A stretch of DNA of 64,000 nt from Diphasiastrum complanatum (Eukaryota > Streptophyta > Lycopodiopsida > Lycopodiales > Lycopodiaceae): the NCBI GenBank assembly GCA_029204225.1, contig CM055110.1, positions 15,162,609 through 15,226,608 on the forward strand, written 5' to 3'. Made by a program: the position numbers and the translations under genes. This document shows, piece by piece, positions 33,351 to 45,365 of this stretch. The first letter of the stretch is position 1, and each line of letters opens with the position of its first letter. The notes beneath the pieces are model-generated. The model had not been told where the DNA came from, made no database searches, and was given only the letters and a program-made list of their open reading frames with translations.

Positions 33351-33775
33351 ATGACTACGAACACTTTCAAAAGTTGTCATTTAACAATGAATAAAGGTTT
33401 GGAACAATTTATTCAAGATTTTCATGAGTACATGAATCCACTTTATAGTGAGATTCCAACAAAGGTACAAATGTTATTGTTTATTGATGGTTTACCAAAA
33501 GATTACCAAGTGGATGTTTGTAGGAACCATCTAAAAACCCTAGAGGATGCTATTATGGCTGCAAAGTATTTTGATGACACACCTAAGCCATCTAGGGGTC
33601 ACCAGCCTAATGTGCCAAAAAAAGGTTTTCAACTCAAGAGGAAGGATAGGGAAGCTGTTAATGAAACACATTTCAATTCCAACAATCCTAAGAAAACCAA
33701 GAAAACTTTAAAAACCATCAGGGTGGCAAAGATATAGCTGAAGCTTGTAAGAAGAACCCGTGTTTCATGTGCAAA
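33351..33775 (+). pseudogene. Gypsy-type gag fragment, truncated in zinc knuckle
   Basis: 128 codons with retrotransposon-gag text: LEQFIQDFHEYMNPLYSEIP, TKVQMLLFIDGLPKDYQVDV and KTLEDAIMAAKYFDD, then a basic Lys-rich tail. After the stop another frame reads ACKKNPCFMCK, the first half of a CCHC knuckle, and then becomes non-coding. Pol is entirely missing; LTR-like DNA follows directly, so a large deletion joined gag to the 3' end. Confidence 0.65.
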
Positions 33776-34800
33776 ATTACAAGTGTTTTTACACAGTCTG
33801 CAGAAATGCACAGGGTTTGACAACAGTGTCGTATTTTCTCTATCTACAATTGAGACAATGTCGTCTGTCAAGAATTACGAGTAAAATTACAGTGTTGTAT
33901 TTTTTGCACTTTTGCGACACTGTTGCCTGTCAGGAATTATGTGTAAAAATATAGTGTCACCTTTTTTGCATTTTTCGTCTGTTAGGATTTGCAAGTAGAA
34001 ATATAGAGCCACATTTTTTGCATTTTTTGCATTTTTCAAAGTGCCTCAAATGTTAAGGAAATGACTCTGGCAAAGTGTGGAGCTACCCCAATATTAAGGA
34101 AATGAGATTTTGTGACATTGTCGTCTTTTTCGCAAAAAGCAGACACTGTCGTCTTTTTGTGACACTGTCATCTTTTTGCGACAATGTCGCCTGTGGTAGT
34201 TTTAGATCATTTATGCAGAGTGATAATTTTAGTTCATTTATGCAGACAGATTGTTTACGGCCAATTTTCACCGCTTATCAGCAATCAATTTCTGAGAAGG
34301 AACTGGATGAATGCCAACGGACTCCAGCCAACTGGCAATCACATTTGACGACCTAAACACTTAGTATAAATCAACTGTTCATACATCATTATCAGAATGT
34401 TCATCAATGAATTAACATTGTAAATTGTGAAGGAGTTGAGTGTTATTACACGACGCTTCCTATGCTCTTATCAAGCAGATCGTTCACAATCAAAAAGTAT
34501 TGTAGTTAGCTCTCTATCAAGCTTTCAAGCTTGAACTCTCTTGAGCATTCTAGCTCAGTTTTAGAGATTTATTTAGAGTTGCTATTGCACTACTGCTTAT
34601 CAACAGAGCTGCTAATTATCAGACTTATTCTCAGTTACTTAAAGATAGCTTAGAGTGAGGGGCTTCTATTCGCTATTGTTTTGCGCTCATTAGCATCTGG
34701 TTTTGTTTTTCTGAATCAATACTATTTCTTATTGCGTTCAGTATATGTCAGAATGCATGCACCTCTGTATGGCTTTTGTAATTGATAGAAATTGTTTGAG
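33776..34800 (+). repeat. Probable 3' LTR with GACACTGTCGTC repeats in U3
   Basis: U3 (33780-34240) has repeated variants of TTTTTGCGACACTGTCGTC. AGTATAAAT near 34360 is a possible TATA. Positions 34503-34752 match 54479-54712, for example CAAGCTTTCAAGCTTGA and CTTGAGCATTCTAGCTC. Exact borders were not found. Confidence 0.5.
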
Positions 34801-34863
34801 AATTCAATACTTTATGTTTGGCTACGTAATCACTTAGTATCTTAGCGATTTCAAAGTTAGTTG

Positions 34864-35163
34864 CTAAAGATTGAACGTGATTTTCATCATTACTATTTTG
34901 TTCAATTTTTGAGAGGCATAGTCATGCATTGGAAGTAGGAAGGTTTCGCTGTTATAATCTATCCTATTTTTGACAAACAATGCGAGCATTCTTACCAACA
35001 TTGATGTAGAGACTGGATGGCTTGCTAATCCTTGCTCATGCTTCAACAAAGAAAGTTTTCTCTTGGCTGTCACAACAAACGACAATGGCATAAAAATTAT
35101 ATCTAACTCAGATGGACTGTAGCCCCTGTGAAGCAAACTTTTCATGGATGCCTCTATGGGCAA
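34864..35163 (-). other. Unidentified 99-codon ORF
   Basis: Reads as plausible protein (LLHRGYSPSELDIIFMPLSF, SMLVRMLALFVKNRID) with no stop for 99 codons. No family is firmly recognised; a faint mTERF-like rhythm is not enough for a call. No splice or promoter context supports it. Confidence 0.2.
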
Positions 35164-35652
35164 GGCATTTGGAATTCATCACAAATGCAAGGTGAATTCA
35201 TAGAGAAGTAAACTAGGTATGCAACAAGATATGTCCTCAGTAATTCAAGTCCTGAAGAAACTATTTCTCACATCCCATTGGGATTTCATCTAAATACATC
35301 GACAATGATATTTGATATTGCAGGTTTTGATTCACAACACTCTTATATGCAAACTGCTGCCTTGGCATGCTAGTGCTCCGGAGACTAGGGTCGGTCACAC
35401 ACTTGGAATGTAACCTTCTCAAATTTATCAATAAAATGACATTTTTCTCAAATTGACTTTGATTACCTTCTGGATTTAAAAGCACCAATTGTAAGGCCGC
35501 TTTAAATCTTTTTGATTTGGCACAATATCCCAAGATGCTAGTGGTATATTGTGGGACCATTCGGTCAGGGACACTAGTGGTATGCTACTAAACCATGTCC
35601 TTTACATGTCTGCCTACATTTCTTATGGTGGGTTTGCATGTGTGCATGTGCA

Positions 35653-35656
<4 letters not shown>

Positions 35657-35688
<32 letters not shown>
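35657..35688. repeat. (TG)n microsatellite, ~16 units
   Basis: Uninterrupted TG tract. Confidence 0.97.
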
Positions 35689-35689
<1 letters not shown>

Positions 35690-35929
35690 CAAGTAGGTAA
35701 GGAGCACACAAGGGAGAGTGGTGTGGAAAGAGACATTTGATATTTGGAAAATTAGATTCTCTAGAGACTTCATGCTACCCATGTATATTTTTAGAGAGGT
35801 CATTAGATTGCACTGTTATATTTTTCCACACAATCACCAAATCAATTAGCTTCAAAATGAGGAGTACAATGATACTAGTAGATCCACGAGCTACCACTAT
35901 GCTTAACTATGATTGGACCACACTTTGTC

Positions 35930-36060
35930 ACCTCTTAATCCTATTGGACCATTGATCCATGCACCTCTTAATTCTATTGGACTATATTCAAGCACACCTA
36001 AAATTCCTATTGGACCTCACATGGTTCCACCTCTAAATCCTATTGGACCTCTTAGAATTC
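35930..36060. repeat. Degenerate tandem repeat around TCCTATTGGACC
   Basis: Five copies of a core like CCTCTTAATCCTATTGGACC, spaced about 20-45 bp. Confidence 0.75.
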
Positions 36061-36545
36061 ATCAAACAAAAGCATTACACTTGTCTACACTCTAATTGGC
36101 ACGAGTTTAGCCTCTTACTCTATTTTGGCTCAATAGTGGCATTGCAAGTGGAAATGCATAATTTGCCATCTATGCCAAATTTGTTCCTATCAACATCCTA
36201 CACCTAGAAGGAACACTCAGAACCACAAGCCGCGACAGATATGGAAACAACCAATTCCTGGACCAAATGGTCCTGACAGCATACGCTGGCACCACAGACC
36301 GAATGGTCCCGACGGCATACCGCTGGCGTCCCGGGATACGACCCTCAGCTATGTGCCAAGTTAAAAATTTTAAAAGCGGCCTTACAACTGGCGCTTTTAC
36401 TGAACACTGAAACCCAGAAGGTAATCAGAGTAATCCCACTTTATTGATAAATCTGAGAAGGTTACATTTCAAGTGTGTGACCAACCCTAGTCTCCGGGGC
36501 GCTAGCATGCCAAGGCGAGAGCCATGACAACATTCCAACAAGGGA

Positions 36546-36829
36546 GGCTGAGACTTGGTTGGAGCTCGTCTTGAGTCGCAACCCGCACTCCCCTATAGTA
36601 TTGGTGTGATTCGGCACCCCCCCTCATACCAAGCACTCTACCCAAGTTGGTAAAGCACGTTTTTCTCTCTCTAGGATTTTCTCTTTCTAGAAAGTCATTT
36701 TCTCTCTCTAGATTTTATTGATCCCCAGGCTTCCTTTGAACATGCCTAGATCGTGTGAGGTGATTGCACATCGATCTGAGCTCTCTGGACTCCGCTAGAA
36801 CCGATCAAAGATTTTCAGCCATAGGAACT
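36546..36829. other. No gene seen; possible LTR end of gypsy copy B
   Basis: Contains several TTTTCTCTCTCTAG-like runs at 36660-36715. It should hold the 5' LTR of copy B but shows no match to the LTR at 45366. Confidence 0.4.
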
Positions 36830-36950
36830 TGGCGCCGGCTGGATTCTGGTCACAGTGGCGCCGGGAGCGGCACCAGCGCCGTTGGCGCTAGGAGCAGCAG
36901 GAGTGCTGCTGACACCGGGAACATAGCTGGCGCCGATGGTGCTGGAAGTA
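36830..36950 (+). promoter_or_regulatory. GGCGCC-rich block with possible PBS (gypsy copy B)
   Basis: TTGGCGCCGG at 36830 shares its first nine bases (TGGCGCCG) with the tRNA-Asp-type PBS used by plant gypsy elements. GGCGCC or GGCGCT recurs about four more times within 110 bp in an otherwise AT-rich region. Confidence 0.4.
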
Positions 36951-37921
36951 AAGCTTGTAAAGGTAGCTTTACAACAGTAACGTTCTGGAGGTCTTCTTTG
37001 TCTCGCTGATCTTCGAGGTTCATTTCATCGTTGCTCAAACGTTTTTTGTTCGTGGGGTTGATCCTCTGCTTCCTGCTACTCTAGAGTCTGTGGCTCTGCA
37101 TTTTGATTTGATGTCTATCCTCGATCTCATCAGAAAAACCGTCAAAAAAACATCAAAAATTTGTCAAAACCCTAAAAATACAAAAAAAGAACCTTCGCCC
37201 GATTCACTGTGTTTAGATGTGATTCAAATCTATCTACTGCCAGGTCGGCGAAAAATAATATCAAAAATAGAAAGGTTTTCAGAGGATCAGTTGTCATATT
37301 GCCATATTTTTGTCAAAAAGTCACTTTTTTGTAAAAATACCAGTATCACTCTTGAACCTTCGCCGAGTTTTCACAACATTCTATTTATAATAAAATACTA
37401 TTTTTGAGTTTGGCAAAGATTCTTCTTGATCAGATCACAAAAATTCTTGAATTTTACCCTCGCTAGACTACAGAAACTATAATTTCTTGTGTTAGAAATC
37501 TTTGTCCGATTTTCCATAGTTGTATTCGTGTCAGATCCTTCACCTGAGAGGTTTGCGAAAGTTATTTCCCTAGAAATTGCCAGAAAAGTGTTCAGAGAGT
37601 TTATTTTTCCAAAATAGCATTGTTGAACCTTCGCCGACACAACCTTTGCCTAGTGAGCCTTCGCCAGTCCTATTTTTAGTTTCTGATTTTCCAAATCAAG
37701 TCTCTGTCAAAATTTGGATCAAATTTGACATATTGTGATTTGGATTCTGAGAGATTTATCATTTTGAAAAGTATCGATTGATCGAATTTCGAAAAGTTTT
37801 TCATCATATAAATTCATATTCTTGATAAGTGGAATAGATCTAGTAGATCTAATCTGAGATCGTTTTAAAAAAAAAAAATCTAGATCCAATCTCATTATCT
37901 ATTTGATCTAAATTTGTGAAG
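36951..37921 (+). other. Leader of gypsy copy B
   Basis: Long untranslated stretch before gag with scattered CCTTCGCC(GAG) motifs near 37192, 37357 and 37629-37670, as in the spacer after pol. No gene supported. Confidence 0.55.
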
Positions 37922-38558
37922 ATGGCTGCCCCTGGAGCTGCTCTTGGAGGTACTCCACTAGTTGTCAATCCAATTATTGCTAAAGAGCATCCCGATTGGA
38001 TCTACCCAAATATAATGGATTAACAGATCCAGTTAGATTTCTTCAGATCTATGCTGAATCCTGTGAAGTCTATGGTGAGATTTATCCTCAAGATAAACTT
38101 AAGCTGTTTTTTATGGCCTTAACAGGCGCAGCACAAGATTGGTACTATAATGAAACTGAGCGTACAGATTGGGAGGTTGTTAAGCGAGCCCTAATCACAT
38201 GGTTCAAACCACGAAAGTTTATGGAAGACCCTTTCCTACTTTTAAGTAAAATTAAAATGGGAAAGCGGGAAATGGTTCGAGATTATATTGAACGGGTGAA
38301 ACATCTTACATCTGAATGCAAACCTGAGATGATTAACAAAAATGCCATGACTATGTGGTGTTTGCCAAGTCTACCTAAATAGATCAAACATGAGTTGAAA
38401 CACCATAATGAGTATGCACTCTTGCAAAATGCTATGGATGATGCAATTTGGGAGGAGGATGAAGATTCAGATGAGGAGCCAAATATCAGTATGTTGTCTT
38501 ATACAGCAAGTCAGACTACTATGACATCCACCACTATTGTGTCAAATTTCAGAGTTTA
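37922..38558 (+). pseudogene. Gypsy gag (copy B), broken
   Basis: ATG at 37922 opens MAAPGAALGGTPLVVNPIIA, then a frameshift near 37990. The main gag frame follows: LPKYNGLTDPVRFLQIYAES, LKLFFMALTGAAQDWYYN and WEVVKRALITWFKPRKF. TAG at 38380 interrupts it, and an acidic tail (DEDSDEEPN) continues to about 38558. The zinc knuckle and protease are gone; foreign LTR-like DNA begins at about 38540. Confidence 0.85.
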
Positions 38559-39195
38559 AGGATTGAAATTGATCTACAAATGATCACAAAGAGTGACTAG
38601 TAGCTTGGGATCTTGATCTATATCAAGACTAGCTTCCAAATCTAGCTTCTACTTGACAATCTTTGTGATTCCAAGCAAGAACAATCAAAAAAGATGATCC
38701 ACGGCTTCACATGTGTGAAGTACAACTACTGTACAGCCCGATAACAGAGAAATAGTTTACTTATCATTTAAAAAGCATTCATCCACAAAGAAAGTGCTTA
38801 AGAGAGTCAAAACACAATGATAGCTACACAAACCAAGATTTCTCATCATTAGCTCAAAAATGGATCCATCATGGATCAAGTACAAAATCACCATAATCTC
38901 TCTCTAAGCTGCATCCAGCACGTGTGGGACAGCTCATTGTACTTATCCGTATCCACTTTGGATAAGATCTATCAAGTTTTCCACATCATTCATTGGTGGT
39001 TTGTGTTGACCTTCTAGATTCCTACAATCTAGGACCTAACTCTTATAATTTAGGAGATGTCATATTAGACTCAAATGAAAGCTAATCAAAATGGATCTGA
39101 ATATTACAAGTGTCATTTCACACATGTGGACAGGTTCTCACACGTGTGGATCCACATAGATGTCTAATATTCATCACCTCCATGATCAATTCCTG
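38540..39195 (-). repeat. LTR-like fragment inserted in gypsy copy B
   Basis: Resembles the LTRs at 28290 and 60551 in order of motifs (TTGATCTACAAATGATC, ACAAAGAGTGA) and carries CACACGTGTG at 39139-39148 and TTCACATGTGTGAA near 38710. No clear TG/CA ends or target duplication, so it is a rearranged or truncated LTR that also removed gypsy protease sequence. Confidence 0.55.
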
Positions 39196-41600
39196 CTAAG
39201 AAGGCTAAGTGAAGATCCAAGGCAAGTCTTTTCGAAAAAGAACAAATAGATGTAGTCCAGCATGATATGCCTGAACATTTTAAACGTTATACACTGGATG
39301 ATGTGGTTATCATGTTACCTAAAGCACATCGTGAACCTGAAGAACATATGCCAGAATCTAAAGGGGTTTACGATGGCCCAGCTAGGACGTAGCCAATGAA
39401 TCTTGTCGAACCAGAAAAGATTGTACAAGTTGGATCACAACTTACTCCTGAACATTATCAAGCACTTCATTTGTTACTTATTAAGTATCAAGATTGCTTT
39501 GCATAGACTTATCAAGATTTGAAGGGTATTTCGATATCAGTGATTGAACATACCATACCTTTAGTACCTGATGCAGTTTCAAAGGTTACAAAGTTCTATC
39601 GCTGTAATTCCAATGTGGCGGACCTGATAAAGAAAGAACTTCAGAGATTGCTTGATGACGATTTTTTTTATGAGATCGAGCATACTGAATGGATTTCACC
39701 GATTGTCATTGTTCCTAAGAAAAATGGAAAATTGCAGATCTGTGTGAATCTCAAAGCGTTGAACAAAGTGATGCGAAAGGATCACTTTCTGTTACCTTTT
39801 ATAGAAAGCATTTTGGATCGCCTTGCTGGAGTGGAAGCTTATAGTTTCTTGGATGGATTTAGTGGTTACAACCAGGTTAAGATTGCACCTGCCGATCACC
39901 ATAAAACTGTGTTTGCAACAGAATGGGGCACCTATGCTTACAAAGTAATGTCGTTTGGACTCTGTAATGCACCGAGTTCATTCCAAAGAGTAATGCAATT
40001 TGCTTTTAAAGATTATCTGTAGAAATTTCTTGAAAATTACTTGGATGACTTGGGGGTTCATAGTACAGATACAGACCACCTGGATCGATTGGAGGAAGTA
40101 TTTAAAGATGCTGCAAATATTAAATTTCTCTAAATCCAAAAAAAAATGTCAGATATGGGTTTCCTACGGAGTTGTGCTTGGACATGTGATATCAAGACAT
40201 GGTATTGTCACGGATTATTCTAAGATCCATTGTGGAATTGCCACTGCCAACAACAATTCGTGGAGTTTACGTGTTTATGGGTCATGCAAACTACTATCGA
40301 ATCTTTATTATCTTATTTGCGGATTTAGCACGACCTATATACAAACTGACTATTGTTCCTATTTGGACAGTAGAAGCGTTAGAAGCCTTTGAAAAATTAA
40401 AAAAAGCATTAACTTCAGCACTAATACTGAGTTCTCCAGATTGGACGATAGAGTTTCATGTTCATACGGATGCCTCAAAATACGCCATTGGATAAATTTT
40501 GACTCAGCCAAATGACTATAAGAAAGATTATCCTATACGATTTGCAAGCAGACAGCTTACAAATCCAGAAAAGAATTATTCAACAACAGAACGTGAGGCA
40601 TTCGCCATGATTTTTTCTGTTCGAAAATTTGGTCACTATCTCATAAAAACACTTTGCATTTTATACAGATCATCAACCTTTACTTTACTTAGTAAACAAG
40701 ACATGCAATACTAGACGTATTGCAAGATGGTTATTGTTATTGACTGAATTTGACTTTCGAATTGTGGTTCGGAAGGGCAAGCAACATTATCTAGCCAATC
40801 GCGTTTCGCGAATTGAATCTGCACCAGTCAATACTGAAGTGGATGATGAACTGCCAGATGCTGCATTGTTCTATGTTGAAGCAGTACCTGAGTGTGCAGT
40901 AGATATTGTTGAGTACTTGATGCTAGGACAACCGAATGACTCCCTGACAAAAGTACAGAAGAGACAATTGATTCATAAGGCTCAACCTTATCAATAAATT
41001 GCAGGACAATTGTATCGTCGTGGATCAGATAATATTTTACGAAGGTGTGTTTTACTGCATGAAGTACCCGATTTAATCATGTTTTCACATGATGGCATGG
41101 GTGGAGGACACTTCTCTATAGATCTTACTGTTCGCAAACTTTTACAATCAGGTTGTTGGTGGCCTACGCTTCACAAGGACACAGAAAATTTTATTCAGAC
41201 ATGTGATGTTTGCCAGTGAGCACAACGACCTACTCGACAGAACTATGAACTTTTGCATCCGGTTTTATCGCAAGCACCATTTGAAAAATGGGGACTGAAT
41301 TATGTTGGACCTATTCACCCTACCGCGCAAGGATCTCAGGGATGATACATTATCATCGCAACTGATTATATGACCAAGTGAGTTGAAGCCAAAGCTGTCA
41401 AAGTTGCTGATGCGAAATCTACGGCCAAGTTTCTATATGAAAATATTTTAATCAGATTTGGATGTCCGATCGAGATTGTCAGTGACCGGGGTACAGAATC
41501 GCTTACAAAAATAGTACAAATCAAATACCTTTTCAACTGGTTTATGGTCTTCGGTGAATGGCAGCCGATTACGCAAGTTTTGGCAGCCTGCTCCGCCAGT
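39196..41600 (+). pseudogene. Ty3/gypsy pol (copy B): RT, RNase H, integrase, decayed
   Basis: The linker before RT reads DMPEHFKRYTLDDVVIMLPK, with stops. RT at 39519-40022 (ISPIVIVPKKNGKLQICVNL, FGLCNAPSSFQRVM) is followed by TAG and then the catalytic YLDDLGVHS. RNase H lies at 40330-40700 (FHVHTDASKYAIG, EKNYSTTEREAFAM). The integrase zinc region lies at 41010-41219 (GGGHFSIDLTVRKLLQSGCW, CDVC). The integrase core is partly readable to 41500 (ATDYMTK, FGCPIEIVSDRG), then suffers two deletions relative to copy A (about 195 and 345 bp). Non-functional. Confidence 0.88.
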
Positions 41601-42250
41601 TCAGCAAGCCTGATCTCAATACTTTTTTTAAAATTTTAATGATTTTTCAGTTTTTTGTTGTTGCTGAGATTTTTGGAAAAAGACAGTCAAAAAAAAAAAG
41701 TAAAGCAAAAAATGAGAAAAGACTGATGAGCAAAAGTCAGAAAGTCATCAGCATAGGAAAAAGGAAGCACAGTAATTTTTTGACGGAAAAAAACTTAAAA
41801 AATCACTGTTTTGGTCTGATTTGACCTATACAGTACCAAAAACCTTCGCTGAGCTCTCAGACTGTACATCCACTCTAGATTTATCTAATTTGAGGTGGGT
41901 GAAGGTTCCTGTCAAGAGAAAACCCAATTTTTGAGTTAGGCGAAGTATCACTGATATGCCATTTTGGGAATCTTTGCCGAGCATCTTAACCTCATTATGA
42001 ACCTTCGTTGACCTGCTAGATGACTTTAAAATATTAAAATTAGGTTGTCCATAGGTTCAGATTGTGAGAAAATGCATTTATGACAGTACCTGGGTGAAGG
42101 TTCATCCTTCGCCGGACCTGAAAAACATTCGCCTGATAGGTTCAGATCTCCATAAACCTTTGTCGAGATTTTTATAGCCTATTTTCACAGTATTGTACAT
42201 GCCTGCAGATTTTTATTCAGAACTGATCAACCAAACTAGTATTTAGTGTA
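41601..42250 (+). repeat. Gypsy copy B spacer between pol and ORF3
   Basis: Collinear with 2506-3190. It carries repeated CCTTCGCCGAG variants on both strands, for example AAAACCTTCGCTGAGC near 41840 and ATCCTTCGCCGGACC near 42105. Confidence 0.65.
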
Positions 42251-45200
42251 ATGGACCCACCAAATTCACCTATAAGTTGACTGAATTCGATTCATTCCTC
42301 ACTTGTGCTAGCGAAGCTCTTGCAAATTTTTCTTGCAACCAAAGCCTTCCAAAATTCTTGCATTGCTTTCTGATACACTTTTACATGTTTTATATTTCCT
42401 TTCTGATCATCATGTCTTCTACCGATACTTCCCAGTCTCCGCGCTATACTATTTATCGTGATGTCCCATCTGCAATGGACATCATGATTCTTCCTAGCAC
42501 AAGCATGGTCACTCAGTGGATGACCTTGCGGAGCCGTTGCTCACTGCAATGGGTATTCAAGAGAGAGCCTTTTCGGGTCGCATTAATATGGATTTCATCA
42601 CTCTTGCCTTCAGTACGTGGAAGGAAGAGAAATTCAAATTTTATATCACTTTCCAACGAGCCACACATAAGGTGCGCGTCACTGAGGCCACCCTTGCAGG
42701 AATAGGTATAGCATTTGGCATGTAGGCCTCACCCAATCATAAGCACGCCAAACAGACCATCAAGCCATATATTGACCTTACCAACGATCTACACTGGACC
42801 AATGACGGCTACCTTATGGAAGCCATCACTGAGCCTTCAATCCATGATACTGCCCAGCTACTGAACAACTTCATGATGGTTGGAAACCTTAGGAAAGACC
42901 GCATCACATCATAGATCTCCATAGGATAGTGGAGTCTCACACCAAGTTAGCCAAAGCCCCTTTTGAATCGTATAAATGGTTCAAGACTGTTTCTGGTGAG
43001 CTCAAACGAGCTATTAAGGCCAATACTAAGCAGCAGTTCGTTGTCGGCTCTTTATTGTCTCTTTTAGCCGCTTCTCACTTACAAAACAGAATCCATGGCT
43101 TCCACCTAGATTCTGTGCTTTCGGTCTACAAAGAAGCACCGACCGAGTCATCTCACCAGGCCTTGAGTTCTCATAGTCGTCGTCATCCACGCAGCGAGAT
43201 CATTATTCCTGACTCGCCTTCTGCATCACGACGTTGCACTAGGCATACCTCGTCAACTGCGCTTCCACCCCCTGTTGTTGTTTGCACTGAACTTCCCATC
43301 CCCCCAGTCTCTAATGCTTCCCTTGCCTCTACTTCTAACCAAGGACAGTTTGTGACCATTGGGCCTACCATTCCCATCACAGCTGCCCAGGCCGCCTCAC
43401 ACCCACACACCGAAGCCACCTCACCAAACACACAGTTCTTTATGGATATGTTCGATGATTTCGACCCCCTTGGGGCCACCGAAATTTTTGAAATGCCCCA
43501 AAGCCCTGCAGCCTTTGAACTCCAATCCCTTGGAAGAGGATTCGGACATATCCATGAATTTATTGTTGGTGTTGAAGATGTCAGCCAGCAACCTCATACC
43601 GAAGATAGTCCAGCCGCACTTCGGGTCAACAAAGCTATAAAATCACCAAAACAGTTCGATGCCACAGTGCCTGAAGGATTTGAAGAGGAAGACCTTTTTT
43701 AAGAAGAAGACATAGTGGCACCTATTCCACGCCAACCAAGGACAGCTCCATCAGGTCCTCCTGCTGCTGCCGCCTCCACAACCGTCGATTCGAGGAATGC
43801 TCTAGGTTTGGTTTCAAGCCTTGCGCAAGTGATCCAGTTGATGCTGGATAAGAAGACGAAAATGGAACAGAGAATCTCTGATCTGGGGTCCGAAAACACT
43901 CTGATCAGCTAGAAACTTGTCCAGCTAGATCGAGAGTTGAAGATTGCCAAACAACATGAAAACAAGGCTGAAGCCGAAAAGAAGTTGGCCCAGCAACAAG
44001 CTGATCGCTTGGAAGAATACATCAGCTCCCTACAAAACACCCTAACAACCGCACAAGATTAGGTGGATAAGGTCGTGCAGGATGCAAAGCAACAGGTGCA
44101 GCTATTGAAGGGGCAATTACAGATGGCTGAACACGATCGCACGTGGCTTCAAGGTGAATTGGATGCGACCACCCTTGAGCGTGATGTGTATCTTCAAACA
44201 CAAATACCAGATCATCCAATCACACCGACAGAGATTGTGTATTTGTTCAAAAAAGTGGAGACATACAAAGTGGCCCTTCAGGGATTTCAAGGCCGCTTTG
44301 ATGTTCAAAGAAACAGCTTCAACCGAGTTGGAAAAGGCTAAAGCGACCATCATCGCCTATGAAAAAGCAGTCGTTCGAGTGTTGGAAGCCGGACCACAAA
44401 TCCCCGTACTGGTCATGCCGCGATTCTCCCCTCCGTGCCAAAAAGCCGTACCAATGGATACAGGGGTTGATTCGAGCATGGACCAGGGGGGAGCTCCAGA
44501 TATAGCAGACCAATCGCCAACCATACTGACAGTACAAGTGGGTCCATCTTCATCAAGGACAACACCTCTATTCAGAAGGCCCATCAGATCCAGACCTTCT
44601 TAAAGCAACATCCACATGAGTCCTCGCGTGGTGGATGGGTTCTGAAGTTTAAGACCTCCGAGATCGAGGCCGACAAGGAGTTGGACAAAATACCTGCATT
44701 GGGAAGGCAGCCGACATGGAGAATCACGTTTTTTGAAAAACTCTGGAATCAATTAGGAGTTACGTCATCAGCCCTCACCAATTGGGGGTAGATCCAATGC
44801 TGCGAAGAAATAAATGGAAAGATTTGAGATTGGCTATGGACAAGATCACCATCCATACGCCCAATTGGCCAATCATCCATCAGTCTTATAGCTGGACCAT
44901 CTTAGTGGATTTCCACCGCGTCTTACAAGCCAATCAACGAGAGTATGTCCACTCTCCAGATCCAATGGTGCGACAATCGGCAATGTTTGCTAAAGATCTA
45001 ACTCTGTTGGCGTCAGTGGCAACCAGATGGGACGATTGCCTCCCTCCTCTGGCATTCGATCCAAATAAACCGATGGCCTCAGAGCAAATCAAAGGTCAGT
45101 TGTTGGTTGCTCATTTATATTTTCGTGCGAAAATGATGGGAGGCTCTTGAGAATCACACTTCACATCATGGACAACCTCCAAGTGGATTTTCGGAGCCCA

Positions 45201-45330
45201 CCGTTGTTTCCTGCCACACAATTTGGATTTTAATACTGCATGGTTCGATTTTATGGAGAAGGTGCAGCATCATTCAATCAAGATTTGGCGAGAAGCCAAT
45301 AAAAGTCCCCAATAACTGCATATTGCAGGT
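42251..45330 (+). pseudogene. Gypsy ORF3: large unknown protein with coiled coil, broken
   Basis: A ~3-kb coding region downstream of pol and before the 3' LTR, in the sense strand. The likely start is the ATG at 42412 (MSSTDTSQSPRYTIYRDVPS). Domains in order: an N-terminal globular part shared with copy A (INMDFITLAFSTWKEEK, THKVRVTEA); FESYKWFKTVSGELKRAIK; a Pro/Ser/His-rich linker (43150-43450); an acidic stretch; a coiled coil at 43840-44170 (KTKMEQRISDLGSEN, KLVQLDRELKIAKQHENKAE, ADRLEEYISSLQN); and a C-terminal part with Trp-rich text (WPIIHQSYSWTILVDFHRVL). About six stops or frameshifts split it into ORFs at 42929-43702, 43715-43912, 44063-44341, 44154-44603 and 44782-45150. No signal or membrane segment, so not env-like. 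Function unknown. Confidence 0.7.
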
Positions 45331-45365
45331 GTCATGGGACCGCCACCAGTTTTGGTGGGGGATAT

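Larger units (their letters stand above)
35335..36545. repeat. Inverted repeat with ~270-300-bp arms
   Basis: The left arm (35335-35600) and the reverse complement of the right arm (36230-36545) share CCTTGGCATGCTAG, GGAGACTAGGGT, GGTCACACACTTG, TGTAACCTTCTCA, TTTATCAATAAA and GGACCATTCGGTC. AATAAA plus transcript-like text suggests two opposite copies of a retroelement end. The centre holds a GT microsatellite and a degenerate tandem repeat. Confidence 0.8.

Noticed and set aside
34864-35163. mTERF-like protein
   Set aside because: Resemblance is limited to a few residues in one 99-codon ORF without repeats or context; kept only as an unidentified ORF.
35930-36060. CRISPR-like array
   Set aside because: Repeat units are degenerate, spacing is irregular and the surroundings are plant retroelements; it is an ordinary degenerate tandem repeat.
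36764-37009. 81-codon Gly/Ala/Ser-rich ORF
   Set aside because: Translation of a local GGCGCC/GGAGC-rich block in a gypsy leader; composition artefact.
42929-43702. 257-codon ORF as an env-like glycoprotein
   Set aside because: No signal peptide, membrane segment or Cys pattern; Pro/Ser/acidic text leading to a coiled coil.
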